From the NCBI GenBank assembly GCA_018266455.1, contig JAFEAJ010000006.1, forward strand, positions 1-64,000: a stretch of DNA of 64,000 bases, read 5' to 3'. The position numbers were made by a program, and so were the translations under genes. Position 1 is the first letter of the stretch. Each line of letters begins with the position of its first letter. This DNA comes from Bacteroidota bacterium (lineage in GTDB: Bacteria > Bacteroidota > Bacteroidia > Chitinophagales > Chitinophagaceae). The notes beneath the pieces were generated by a model. The model did no database searches, was not told where the DNA came from, and worked only from the letters and a program-made list of their open reading frames with translations. Positions 1-8,109 of the stretch are shown one piece after another.

Positions 1-161
1 TGTTCAAAAAAAACAAGCGCTGAGGGCCAAATGTTTAGCGTTATACATTTTGTATTGTTGTTAGGACAATCCGCCAGGTCAATATTATCGGTTTTTATGC
101 ACAGCTTCGCCCCCTCGGCCACATATTCCTGTTGATTGCCGGCCGGCCTTTCGCTTTTTTT
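1..161. other. Short region 3' of the recombinase with core-site-like heptamers
   Basis: No gene. It contains GCGTTATAC at about 38-46 and GTTAGGAC at 59-66, similar to the GTTRRRY core of integron recombination sites, each with an imperfect match. The palindromic body expected of an attC site would lie partly off the left edge, so this cannot be decided here. Confidence 0.25.
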
Positions 162-1355
162 TTACCAATCTACCTCGCCGCCTTTCATTAAATCATCGAG
201 CGGGCTGATGATGTTTACCAATTGCCTTTTGCTCACGTGCAAATATCGTTCTGTGGTCCTGATGTCAAAATGCCCCAGCAGCTCTTTTATGTACCTTATG
301 TCAGTCCCTTTGTCAAGCAGGTGCGTGGCAAAGCTGTGCCTGAGGCTGTGTATGCCCACCTCTTTGCTGATGCCGGCCTTGTGCCTGGCCTGGCTAAAGA
401 TCTGCTGCACGGTGCGGGGCGGGTAAGCGCTAAGTGTCTGTTCCGATTCAAAAAGGTAAACTTTTGGACGGGGGCGGTAATTTGTGAGGTAGCTGCGCAA
501 AATATCCAGCAGTACCGGGCTCAGGTTCACGTAGCGGTCTTTTTTCCCTTTGGCCCTTTCTACAAAAATCTGCATGCGCCTGCTGTCAACATCCCTCAAT
601 TTAAGGTTCACTATTTCGCTCACGCGCAAGCCTGCAGAGTATGCGGTGAACAGCATGGCTTTGTGCTTTTTGTTTGACAGGGCATTGAACAGCCTTCTCA
701 GTTCATCTTCGTTAAGCAGCTTGGGCAATATCAGGGGCTTTTTCGGCCTCGGGATGTCCCAAAAAAATTTTTCCCTGCCCAATACCTGCTCAAAATAAAA
801 TTTTAATGCGTTGAGCCTGCTGTGGGCAGTGTTTTCTTTGATGTGCTCTTTTTCCATGGCATAAACCATGTACCTTCTTATGTCATCGGGCGTAAGGCCC
901 TCAACATTTTTATTTTTCAGCAACTGCAGCAGTTGCATGAACTCGTTGCGGTAGGTGCGGATGGTGCTGGGGCTATAGGCTTTCAGTTTTAGCTGTTGAA
1001 CAAACTTTGCAAGGGCTGCAAGGTTTTCTTTGCTCAGCTTTCGGGCGGCAGTTGCTGGCGTGGCCTTTGCCAGGCCGGTACTTTGTGCTACTGTGCTGGT
1101 TCCGGTTGCCTGTTTTCTTTTTTGGAGATAGGCTTTTAACTGGCGGTTGTCTATCGTTGCGCTTGCTTTAAGGGCTGTGCACAGCGCATAATAAGATTTT
1201 TCTGACAGGGGCAGGTGCCAGCTTTTATGGGTATTGCTCCATTTAGCGCCGGCTAATTTTTTTACGATGGTGTTGAGCGCAGCATCGTGCCTGCATGGTA
1301 AGGAGATGCGTTCTTCTCCGCGGTGCAGTATAGGAATTAAGGATAGGGCTTGCAT
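162..1355 (-). CDS. Tyrosine recombinase (phage-integrase / XerD-like family)
   Basis: Site-specific recombinase of 397 residues. The catalytic set is complete: R244 (in GLRVSE), K269, H336 and R339 (in HSLRH), H362 (in LGH) and nucleophile Y371. Residues about 108-195 look like the SAM-like core-binding domain. The N-terminal 60 residues carry a GAKWSNTHKSWHLP segment of a kind I know from Bacteroidota integrases, perhaps an extra DNA-binding element. The tail ends in SPLDDL, which recalls integron integrases more than XerC/XerD, but I do not see the typical extra IntI insert before the HSLRH box. No excisionase or phage genes adjoin it. Family is certain; target and role (integron-like, genomic-island or housekeeping) are open. 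Confidence 0.93.
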   Translation of the reverse strand: MQALSLIPILHRGEERISLPCRHDAALNTIVKKLAGAKWSNTHKSWHLPLSEKSYYALCTALKASATIDNRQLKAYLQKRKQATGTSTVAQSTGLAKATPATAARKLSKENLAALAKFVQQLKLKAYSPSTIRTYRNEFMQLLQLLKNKNVEGLTPDDIRRYMVYAMEKEHIKENTAHSRLNALKFYFEQVLGREKFFWDIPRPKKPLILPKLLNEDELRRLFNALSNKKHKAMLFTAYSAGLRVSEIVNLKLRDVDSRRMQIFVERAKGKKDRYVNLSPVLLDILRSYLTNYRPRPKVYLFESEQTLSAYPPRTVQQIFSQARHKAGISKEVGIHSLRHSFATHLLDKGTDIRYIKELLGHFDIRTTERYLHVSKRQLVNIISPLDDLMKGGEVDW

Positions 1356-1460
1356 GTGAGCAATTTAAGGAAATTTTTTTATTGGGCATGCCCTTTTAAA
1401 GTTCAGGTTTTGTGGCCAGTGAAGGCCTGGTTTGCCCCGGGCCATTTTTTGAGAAGTCAG

Positions 1461-1856
1461 TTATTTTTCCTGGCCGGGCTTGTTTTTTGTGAAATGGCTG
1501 CTTATTAACCGGCCTTCCTCGTTTTGTTCCCCAAGCGGCCAATCGTTGGTCAAGGTAGCCTCTACCCACACATTGCCTGATTTTCGGTAAACATGCGCTG
1601 ATACGCCCAATAACTTTTCAAAATCTTTTTCAACTTCAGACACTTTTCTTTTTCTGCTCACATCTATTTGCAACACTTTGTTTTCAGCGCCATCAACATA
1701 TTTTACAAGGTCGGCAGCAGTGAACAGCGATGTTTTGTACAATGGCTCACCAACCGGCGATGCCTTAAAAAATTCAATCTTCAAAAACGGGTAATAAGTA
1801 TTGAACTGTTTTTGAATATCTTTTAGCGAGCTCCCTTTTTCAATCTGCAGCATCAT
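1461..1856 (-). CDS. Conserved small protein of unknown function
   Basis: 131 residues, predicted soluble, mixed alpha/beta, with no signal peptide or membrane segment. It opens with two methionines, so the start could be one codon later (1853). I recognise the general type as a hypothetical protein seen in Bacteroidota, but know no characterised domain. The neighbours (USP, PPOX-type flavin protein) suggest a stress or low-oxygen setting, which is only contextual. The gene is alone on its transcript side: 105 bp separate it from the recombinase start and a palindromic repeat lies upstream. Confidence 0.7.
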   Translation of the reverse strand: MMLQIEKGSSLKDIQKQFNTYYPFLKIEFFKASPVGEPLYKTSLFTAADLVKYVDGAENKVLQIDVSRKRKVSEVEKDFEKLLGVSAHVYRKSGNVWVEATLTNDWPLGEQNEEGRLISSHFTKNKPGQEK

Positions 1857-1875
1857 GTATTTGTTTGTTTTCTAA

Positions 1876-2026
1876 GAACCTTTTAAAAAATGGTTAGAGC
1901 AATGTGGCATGGCATCGGCCCAGCTTTTCCAAAGTTTGCAGCTGACCATAAACCATGTAACCCGGTATCAGCTTTGGGAAAGGTTAAGGTCTATTGGCCG
2001 TTCCATTGATCATTTTTAACAGGCCC
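1876..2026. repeat. Palindromic intergenic repeat, copy 1
   Basis: About 151 bp imperfect inverted repeat. Left arm begins GAACCTTTTAAAAAATGG. The right arm read on the minus strand begins GGGCCTGTTAAAAATGATC. A central inverted motif CTTTTCCAAAG / CTTTGGGAAAG forms the inner stem. The same architecture recurs at 12845, 29828 and 59696. Confidence 0.7.
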
Positions 2027-2142
2027 TAAAATTGTTTCCGTTATAGCCGATCCCGTAACCTCTGCGGCGGGGAAAGCGCGGCTATAACAAACGCGCAATT
2101 GTACTTTGCCCTGCTTTATGATTAAGCCTTTTGCTCCAGGGC

Positions 2143-2424
2143 TTATTGGCCTTCTTCATTAAACCGGCAGCTTAAGCGATGGTATGACCATCCTGTGTCT
2201 CCTGCAATGGCCCACAACATGAGCTGCCAATGTTTTGCATGTACAATAACGGGCAACTTAATTTTCTCCCGGCGTTTGCCGTTTACCGGCAGCAGGGACC
2301 CGCAATGTGCCAGGGCAACATTGGCCAGCCTTGTCTTTTGTTTTTGTGTTGCCACAAGCAACAAATTTATTTTTACAGCCCACCGGTTTAAATAATGGCT
2401 GTCATGTTGTGCAATGAGTTTCAT
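2143..2424 (-). CDS. Doubtful small basic protein overlapping the USP gene end
   Basis: An open frame that could start at ATG 2424 (93 residues) or 2490 (115 residues) and overlaps the 3' end of the USP gene in another frame. The product would be rich in Lys, Arg and His with a few hydrophobic stretches. I recognise no family or motif. It is listed because the stretch 2143-2401 otherwise holds no gene on either strand; it may well be non-coding. Confidence 0.25.
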   Translation of the reverse strand: MKLIAQHDSHYLNRWAVKINLLLVATQKQKTRLANVALAHCGSLLPVNGKRREKIKLPVIVHAKHWQLMLWAIAGDTGWSYHRLSCRFNEEGQ

Positions 2425-3337
2425 CAGTAAGCTTTTGGGGCCTGCCCTCACGGCCTGCAAACTGTGTTTGTTTGTGCGCTCCTTCTTCACCCAGCAGGCT
2501 GTTTGAGAACCCGGCAGCGGCTACTGATAAAATGGGAAGGTTGGCATGAAGAACAATTTTGTTTGAATTGCCTGGCTGTGTAATTGCATGCCAAAATCCA
2601 TGTTTTTCCGGCATTACGATAAGCAGGTCGGTTTTGTTGTTTTCCAGGAAATTGGCAATGCCCTGCTCTACGTTTTTGTTTTCTAAGAAGTAAAAATCAG
2701 GATGGTGGTCTGCAAAACTGTCCTGTAAAGTATTTATGGCGGGCTGCATATTTTTTTTAGCATGCTGCAGAGGAATATGTATATGGATGATCTTTAACGA
2801 TGCCTGGAACCCGCGCAAAAAATTTTTTGTGAGCAATATGGAAATATTTTCTTTTTTCCCGGTGAGGCCTGATGCGATCGTGATGTGCCTGATGGGCTTG
2901 AAAGCAGTTCCCTCAGGGATAACAAGCACAGGGTACAATATGCAATGAATCAGCCTCAGGGCGTTGCTGCCAATAAAAAAATTTTGCAGGGAGCTGGCAG
3001 GTTTTCTTCCTGCAACAATGGCCAGGGGTTTTTTTTCTGCAGCCAGTTTTTCAATGGCAAGCCCTACTGTGCCATATCTTATTTCAGTGGAAACAGGTAT
3101 TTTGTTTTTTGTTCTGTTTAAAATAACCGTGCGCAATTCTTCCAGGCCTTCTTTCGCACTGCGTTCTGTTCCTTCAAATTCAAATTCGGTCATAGGCACA
3201 TGGAAAGCTGTTGCCGGTATTTCGATAACGTGCGCCAAAATAATGTTTGTATTCACAGCCACAGCCATATCTGCTGCATATTTTGCCGCATTGGTGGATG
3301 AAGCTGAAAAATCGATGGCAATAATGATTGGGCCCAT
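2402..3337 (-). CDS. Universal stress protein with two Usp domains
   Basis: Start placed at ATG 3337 because the product then opens GPIIIAIDFSASS, the standard beta1/nucleotide-loop start of Usp domains; an upstream in-frame ATG at 3373 would add 12 atypical residues. Domain 1 is about residues 1-145 and domain 2 about 150-275, ending in PILSV. ATP-binding Usp domains carry a GxxGxS/N-type motif near the end of the domain; here domain 1 has FFIGSNALRLIHC, a good match, while domain 2 has GNSNKIVLH, weaker. About 35 residues of low-complexity polar tail follow the fold, which is unusual. Likely a cytosolic stress or energy-limitation protein. A palindrome at 3407-3420 sits in the divergent promoter region. 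Confidence 0.88.
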   Translation of the reverse strand: MGPIIIAIDFSASSTNAAKYAADMAVAVNTNIILAHVIEIPATAFHVPMTEFEFEGTERSAKEGLEELRTVILNRTKNKIPVSTEIRYGTVGLAIEKLAAEKKPLAIVAGRKPASSLQNFFIGSNALRLIHCILYPVLVIPEGTAFKPIRHITIASGLTGKKENISILLTKNFLRGFQASLKIIHIHIPLQHAKKNMQPAINTLQDSFADHHPDFYFLENKNVEQGIANFLENNKTDLLIVMPEKHGFWHAITQPGNSNKIVLHANLPILSVAAAGFSNSLLGEEGAHKQTQFAGREGRPQKLTDETHCTT

Positions 3338-3406
3338 AAAACCATTTAATTGATTGAAATTATACTTCAGCAATAGCAGCAGTAATGATTAAAGTCAGAG
3401 TTTGTC

Positions 3407-3420
3407 CTGATTCATATCAA
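3407..3420. promoter_or_regulatory. FNR/CRP-like palindrome between divergent USP and PPOX genes
   Basis: Sequence CTGAT TCAT ATCAA; on the minus strand it reads TTGAT-N4-ATCAG, one base off the FNR consensus TTGAT-N4-ATCAA. It lies 70 bp from the USP start and about 95 bp from the start of the rightward flavin protein gene, so it could control either. Confidence 0.45.
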
Positions 3421-3514
3421 TAAAGGATTTAAGCTGACGAGGTTCAGCTTTTTAAATGAACTTTATCAGTATTGCCTGGCTGGCCGTGCAATAACTTTCG
3501 CGAAATTTTTTTAT

Positions 3515-4000
3515 ATGTTTGGAACGTTAAGCCATGAAGAAATAGAAGCCATGCTCAGGAAGCAATACGTTTGCCGGATCGGGTGCTATGCGGAAGGCCG
3601 CATTTATGTAGTGCCTTTAAGCTATGCTTATGATGGGGAATATATTTACTGCCATACACAGGAAGGAATGAAAACAAGAATGATGAGGGAAAACCCCGGG
3701 GTTTGCTTTGAAATTGACTCGCTCGAATCGGGGCCTACGTGGAAAAGCGTTATTTTATGGGGAAGGTTTGAAGAGGTGACCGGCAAGAAAGAGCGGTCGA
3801 ACGCATTGAAGATTTTATTGCATAGGGTATATCCTTTCATCATTTCAAAAAAAATGCAGCTTGGCAGAGACTGGCCATTTGAGCCGGAAGACCTGAACGA
3901 CATTGAAGGCGTTGTGTTCAGGGTCAATATTGAAGAAATGACCGGCAGGTATGAAGTGAATGACGAGTCCTGGCACATCAATAGCAAAATAAAAGGGTAG
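3515..4000 (+). CDS. Pyridoxamine 5'-phosphate oxidase-like flavin-binding protein
   Basis: 161 residues, a single split-barrel domain of the PNPOx-like / nitroimidazole-resistance (NimA) type. Diagnostic pieces are the N-terminal LSHEEIEAMLRKQYVCRIGC, the strand IYVVPLSYAYDGEYIYCHTQEGMK and VCFEIDSLE...WKSVILWGRFEEV. Such proteins bind FMN or a related cofactor and reduce small molecules; the true substrate cannot be told from sequence. In Bacteroidota they commonly sit beside USP genes, as here. A TAACTTTC element just upstream (3492-3499) resembles the -7 box. Confidence 0.88.
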   Translation: MFGTLSHEEIEAMLRKQYVCRIGCYAEGRIYVVPLSYAYDGEYIYCHTQEGMKTRMMRENPGVCFEIDSLESGPTWKSVILWGRFEEVTGKKERSNALKILLHRVYPFIISKKMQLGRDWPFEPEDLNDIEGVVFRVNIEEMTGRYEVNDESWHINSKIKG

Positions 4001-4011
4001 CAGGCGGTTGG

Positions 4012-5133
4012 TTAGCCTGATCTTTTTCTGTAATTCAGGACAGCCCAGGTGTTAAAGAAAACGGCAAAACCAAGTATGGCGACTATGTGGTATTTAATGT
4101 CTGCCAAACTGCTGCCTTTTAACATAACCAAGCGCATTACTTCAATAAAATAAGAAACGGGGTTTAGCCTGGCAATGATTTTTGCCCATTCGGGCATGCT
4201 TTCAATAGGCGTGTACAAACCGCTCATGAGGTTAAAGATCATGGTTATAAAAAAAGATACCAGCATGGACTGCTGCTGTGTTTGTGCATAAGTGGACAAC
4301 AACAGGCCAAGGCCGAGAACCGCAAGCAGGTAAATAGAAGCAAACGCATAGATGGTGAGGTAGTGCCCAACAGGAACGATGCCATACACGAGCCGTGCAA
4401 TGATCAGCCCCGTGGTGAGCACCATCAGCGCAATCAGCCAGAAAGGGATAAGCTTGCCCAGGATGAACTGTGCTTTTTGAATGGGGCTCACGTTGATCTG
4501 TTCAATAGTGCCGATTTCTTTTTCCCTCACAATATTGCTTGCGGCAAATGTGGAGCCGATCATGGTTACCAGCATCACCAATATGCCGGGCACCATGAAC
4601 ACTTTGTAATTCATGTTTGGGTTATACCAGTCTGAAGAGGTTACTTCAATGACAGGCTGGCTATTGAACCTGGGTATTTGCAGCCATTGCATGCGCACCT
4701 CCTGGTTATAGTCGTGGATGATGCCTTGTATGTAAGCGCTCCCCAGCCCTGCTTTCACCCCATTGATGGCATTGGCTGCAATAAATAAAGTAGCTTCTTT
4801 TTCTTTTACCAATGATCTTTCAAATTGAGGAGGAATCTCGAGAAGGATATCTGTTTTTTCTTTCTTGATTGCATCGAGCCCCTGCTGGTAACTTGCGCTG
4901 TAGTCCTTCAGCCTGAAATAACCGGAAGAAACGATTTTGTCAACAAGCTTGCGGGAATAGGCAGAATGGTCATGATCTACCACGCCAAGGTCAATGTTCT
5001 TGATTTCGTAATCTGCCGCAAATGGCAGCACAAGCAACTGGATGGTTGGGATGATGAACAATATCCTGATGATGGCGGGATCGCGCAAGATCTGGCGAAG
5101 CTCTTTCTGCAATAAAATTTTTAAGGTCCTCAT
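4012..5133 (-). CDS. ABC-2 type transporter permease (second of pair)
   Basis: 373 residues, ABC2_membrane_3 architecture. One N-terminal membrane helix (about 22-42) is followed by a large extracytoplasmic domain (about 43-175) and five C-terminal helices. The conserved cytoplasmic signature FAASNIVREKEIGTIEQINVSP is characteristic of YhhJ/YbhR-type exporters. It overlaps the upstream permease by 4 bp, so translation is probably coupled, and it is the last gene of the tetR-led export operon. Expected to form the membrane channel together with the other permease. Substrate unknown; relatives export drugs, cations or lipids. Confidence 0.93.
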   Translation of the reverse strand: MRTLKILLQKELRQILRDPAIIRILFIIPTIQLLVLPFAADYEIKNIDLGVVDHDHSAYSRKLVDKIVSSGYFRLKDYSASYQQGLDAIKKEKTDILLEIPPQFERSLVKEKEATLFIAANAINGVKAGLGSAYIQGIIHDYNQEVRMQWLQIPRFNSQPVIEVTSSDWYNPNMNYKVFMVPGILVMLVTMIGSTFAASNIVREKEIGTIEQINVSPIQKAQFILGKLIPFWLIALMVLTTGLIIARLVYGIVPVGHYLTIYAFASIYLLAVLGLGLLLSTYAQTQQQSMLVSFFITMIFNLMSGLYTPIESMPEWAKIIARLNPVSYFIEVMRLVMLKGSSLADIKYHIVAILGFAVFFNTWAVLNYRKRSG

Positions 5134-6236
5134 GCCAGCCTGGTTTTAAATTTACGAATGCTGATGATGAGCAGCAAAAGGGTCATGCCAACGAGCACCA
5201 GCGTTTCTTTCCACACATAGCTGAAGCCAAGGCCTTTGATCATCACTGCTTTTACAATAATGTAATACCATTTTGCAGGCACGATATTCGATATGACCTG
5301 CAAAGGCAGGGGCATGTTCTCGACCGGGAATAAAAAGCCGCTGAACAGAAGTGTGGGCAGGAAGAGGCTCATTAATGAAGTGAACATGGCTACCTGCTGT
5401 GTTTTTGCGCTGTTGGATATTAATATGCCTACTGAAAGAGAAGTTACTGTGAACAAAATACTTTCCCAGATGAGCAGCCACAAATTGCCTGTTATGGGAA
5501 CGCCCAGCACGTACACGCTCAGCAATAATATGCTTGCAATATTCAGTACTGATACGAGCAGGTAAGGAATGGTTTTTGCGATGATGATGAGGAAGGGCTT
5601 AAGGGGCGAGACCAGGATCACTTCCATGGTGCCCATTTCTTTTTCTTTTACAATGGCGATGGAAGTCATCATGGCGCAAACCAGCATCAACACCAGCGCC
5701 ATTACCCCGGGCACAAAATTGTATGCCCCTTTCAGCTCAGGGTTATATAGCATGCGCAGTTGCGTGTTGATGGCATATGGCAATTGCTGTTCATTGTTCA
5801 GCCTTTGCTGGTAATCGCTGATGATGGAAGAAGCATAGTTGGTGAGCGTGTTAGCCGTGTTGGGGTCGGATGCATCGGCAATCAGTTGCACCTGTGCATG
5901 GTTGGAATGCAGCAGGTCGTTACTGAAATTGTTCGGGAACACAATGGCCATTCTTATTTTTCCCTGTTTGAAAGTGGCTTCGATCTCTTTATAAGAATGC
6001 ACGTTTTTTACCAGTTTGAAATAGCGGCTTGCCGAAATTTCATTCGAAATGGCGGTGGTGGCTGCATCTTTCGACTGGTCAAAAATGGCGATGGTCGAAT
6101 TTTTTACTTCATTGGTCAATGCAAATCCATAAAGCACGATCTGCACAATGGGCATCCATACCAGGATGAACAATGTGCGGCTGTCTCTCCAAATGTGCAG
6201 CCATTCTTTTTTAACGAATATGAGAAATTGTTTCAT
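5130..6236 (-). CDS. ABC-2 type transporter permease (first of pair)
   Basis: 368 residues, with the same layout as its neighbour: helix at about 22-42, periplasmic domain to about 175, five helices after. The coupling-helix motif AIVKEKEMGTMEVILVSPL matches YbhS/YhiI-linked permeases. It starts 16 bp after the preceding ATPase gene and overlaps the next permease by 4 bp. Sequence divergence from the second permease suggests a heterodimeric channel. Confidence 0.93.
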   Translation of the reverse strand: MKQFLIFVKKEWLHIWRDSRTLFILVWMPIVQIVLYGFALTNEVKNSTIAIFDQSKDAATTAISNEISASRYFKLVKNVHSYKEIEATFKQGKIRMAIVFPNNFSNDLLHSNHAQVQLIADASDPNTANTLTNYASSIISDYQQRLNNEQQLPYAINTQLRMLYNPELKGAYNFVPGVMALVLMLVCAMMTSIAIVKEKEMGTMEVILVSPLKPFLIIIAKTIPYLLVSVLNIASILLLSVYVLGVPITGNLWLLIWESILFTVTSLSVGILISNSAKTQQVAMFTSLMSLFLPTLLFSGFLFPVENMPLPLQVISNIVPAKWYYIIVKAVMIKGLGFSYVWKETLVLVGMTLLLLIISIRKFKTRLA

Positions 6237-6251
6237 TTTTTTTCTTTTTAT

Positions 6252-6995
6252 CTATTCGCTCCTCACTGCTTTCCTTGCCAGTTGTAAAAACACCTCATCC
6301 ATTGTTTTTGCTGCATGATCTTTTTTCAGGCTGGCAGGAGCGCCCAATGCATCGATCCTTCCGTCAACCATGATCGAAACGCGATGGCAGTATTCAGCCT
6401 CATCCATATAATGCGTGGTCACAAAAACAGTGATGCCATTTGATGAGGCTTCGTAAATGAGGTTCCAGAATTCCCGCCTGGTAATCGGGTCAACTCCTCC
6501 TGTGGGCTCATCCAAAAAAACAATGGCGGGGTCATGAACGATAGCGATTGAAAATGCAAGTTTCTGTTTCCATCCCAAAGGAAGCTCTCGCACAAGGGTT
6601 TTTTTATGTTCCTGCATGTTCAGCTCTTTTAAAAGGCTATCGGATTTTTCCCGGATCTGCTTATCGGTCAGCCCGTAAATGCCCGCATAGAACCTTATGT
6701 TCTCGCCAATGGTCAGGTCTTCATACAACGAAAACCGCTGGCTCATGTAGCCAATGTTTTTCTTGATCTGCTCGGTTTGCTTATATACGTCAAACCCGGC
6801 TACTGTTGCTTCTCCTGATGAAGGCATCGACAACCCGCAAAGCATGCGCATGGCAGTGGTCTTGCCCGCTCCATTTGCTCCAAGGAACCCAAATATTTCT
6901 CCTTTGTTCACCTCAAATGAAATGTGGTCAACAGCAACAAAATGACCAAATTTTTTGCTAAGGTTTTTTGCTGTTATTACTTTTTCAGTTTGCAT
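6252..6995 (-). CDS. ABC transporter ATP-binding protein (YhiH/YbhF-type, C-terminal-half-like)
   Basis: 247 residues, a complete nucleotide-binding domain: Walker A GANGAGKTT, Q-loop GYMSQRFSLY, Walker B VFLDEPTGGVDP and the H-loop VTTHYMDEAEYC. The signature motif is altered from LSGGMKQ to LPLGWKQK, a change known from the second ATPase half of fused YbhF/RbbA-type pumps. It powers the two downstream permeases with the ATPase encoded upstream; in many Proteobacteria the two are fused, here they are separate genes. Confidence 0.94.
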   Translation of the reverse strand: MQTEKVITAKNLSKKFGHFVAVDHISFEVNKGEIFGFLGANGAGKTTAMRMLCGLSMPSSGEATVAGFDVYKQTEQIKKNIGYMSQRFSLYEDLTIGENIRFYAGIYGLTDKQIREKSDSLLKELNMQEHKKTLVRELPLGWKQKLAFSIAIVHDPAIVFLDEPTGGVDPITRREFWNLIYEASSNGITVFVTTHYMDEAEYCHRVSIMVDGRIDALGAPASLKKDHAAKTMDEVFLQLARKAVRSE

Positions 6996-7082
6996 GGCTA
7001 TACTTTTTTGGCATGAATTACTCCGGACCTCATGTTCGCCTGGCGCATTTTGGTTTTTTCTTTCTTTGGTCTTTAATTTGTG

Positions 7083-8003
7083 TCACTCTTTCATCAATGC
7101 CATAAAACAGTCCTCAATATTGGGCTCAATGTTGTTTATCTCAGCATTGGTAAAATGGCCTTTCTGTATAATTTCTTCCAGCCTTTTTTTGTCATCGCCC
7201 GGGTTTTTAAAAACAATGTGATGGTATTGCCCAAAAGGATAACAGCTTTCTACACCCGGATCTGTTTTGATGTCCATCATCAACCGGTACATTTCATTTG
7301 CCTTTACAGCCCATAAAGGCTTTCGAAATTGCTTTGTGACCCCCTTGGGCGTATCAATGGAAAGTATCTTTCCTTTTTGTATCAGGGCTACCCTGTCGCA
7401 AAGGCTGGCTTCATCCATATAAGGTGTGGAAACCAAAATGGTGATGCCTTCGCGCTTTAACCGGTGCAGCATTTCCCAAAACTCTTTTCTGGAAACAGCG
7501 TCAACGCCTGTTGTAGGTTCATCCAAAAAAAGAACGGAAGGCTTGTGTATCAGCGCACAGCTCAAGGCCAGTTTTTGTTTCATGCCACCTGACAGTTGCC
7601 CCGCTTTTCTTGTCCTGAAAGGCTCTATTTGCTGATAGATGTCTTTTATTAGGCCGTAATTTTCCTGTATGGTGGTATTGAAAATGGCAGCAAAAAATTC
7701 CAGGTTCTCCTGCACCGACAAATCCTGGTACAAAGAAAATTTACCGGGCATATAACCCGCGCGGTTGCGTATCTGCTTATAATCTTTTACCACATCAAAC
7801 CCATCAACAGCAGCTTTGCCCGCATCGGCAACCAGCAAAGTGGTGAGGATGCGGAACAAGGTTGTTTTGCCGGCGCCATCAGGCCCTATGATACCGAATA
7901 TCTCGCCCTTGTCAACATGAAATGAAATGTCACTCAATGCTTCGGTCGCCTTTTTTTTGACCACATATTTTTTACTGATGTTTTCAACAACCACTGATTG
8001 CAT
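7083..8003 (-). CDS. ABC transporter ATP-binding protein (canonical partner)
   Basis: 306 residues. NBD with Walker A GPDGAGKTT, a canonical signature LSGGMKQKLALSCAL, Walker B VLFLDEPTTGVDA and switch region VSTPYMDEASLC, where a proline replaces the usual His-preceding position (STPYMDEA instead of STHYMDEA), so the H-loop histidine appears to be missing. A C-terminal extension of about 80 residues follows the NBD. Paired with the second ATPase, whose signature is degenerate but whose H-loop is intact, this suggests an asymmetric heterodimer with one full and one weak ATP site. Confidence 0.94.
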   Translation of the reverse strand: MQSVVVENISKKYVVKKKATEALSDISFHVDKGEIFGIIGPDGAGKTTLFRILTTLLVADAGKAAVDGFDVVKDYKQIRNRAGYMPGKFSLYQDLSVQENLEFFAAIFNTTIQENYGLIKDIYQQIEPFRTRKAGQLSGGMKQKLALSCALIHKPSVLFLDEPTTGVDAVSRKEFWEMLHRLKREGITILVSTPYMDEASLCDRVALIQKGKILSIDTPKGVTKQFRKPLWAVKANEMYRLMMDIKTDPGVESCYPFGQYHHIVFKNPGDDKKRLEEIIQKGHFTNAEINNIEPNIEDCFMALMKE

Positions 8004-8109
8004 ACATTGATGTTTCTGCTTGATGTTTTTTGCTACTGGTTATTTAAGTGTTGCATAAACGGGATTAATGGGGTTGGGCTTTATGTGCATAATAATAAAG
8101 CAGGGCTTC

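Noticed and set aside
4012-6236. Two permease genes as one broken gene
   Set aside because: Each is full length with its own start, periplasmic domain and helices; the 4-bp overlap is normal coupling.
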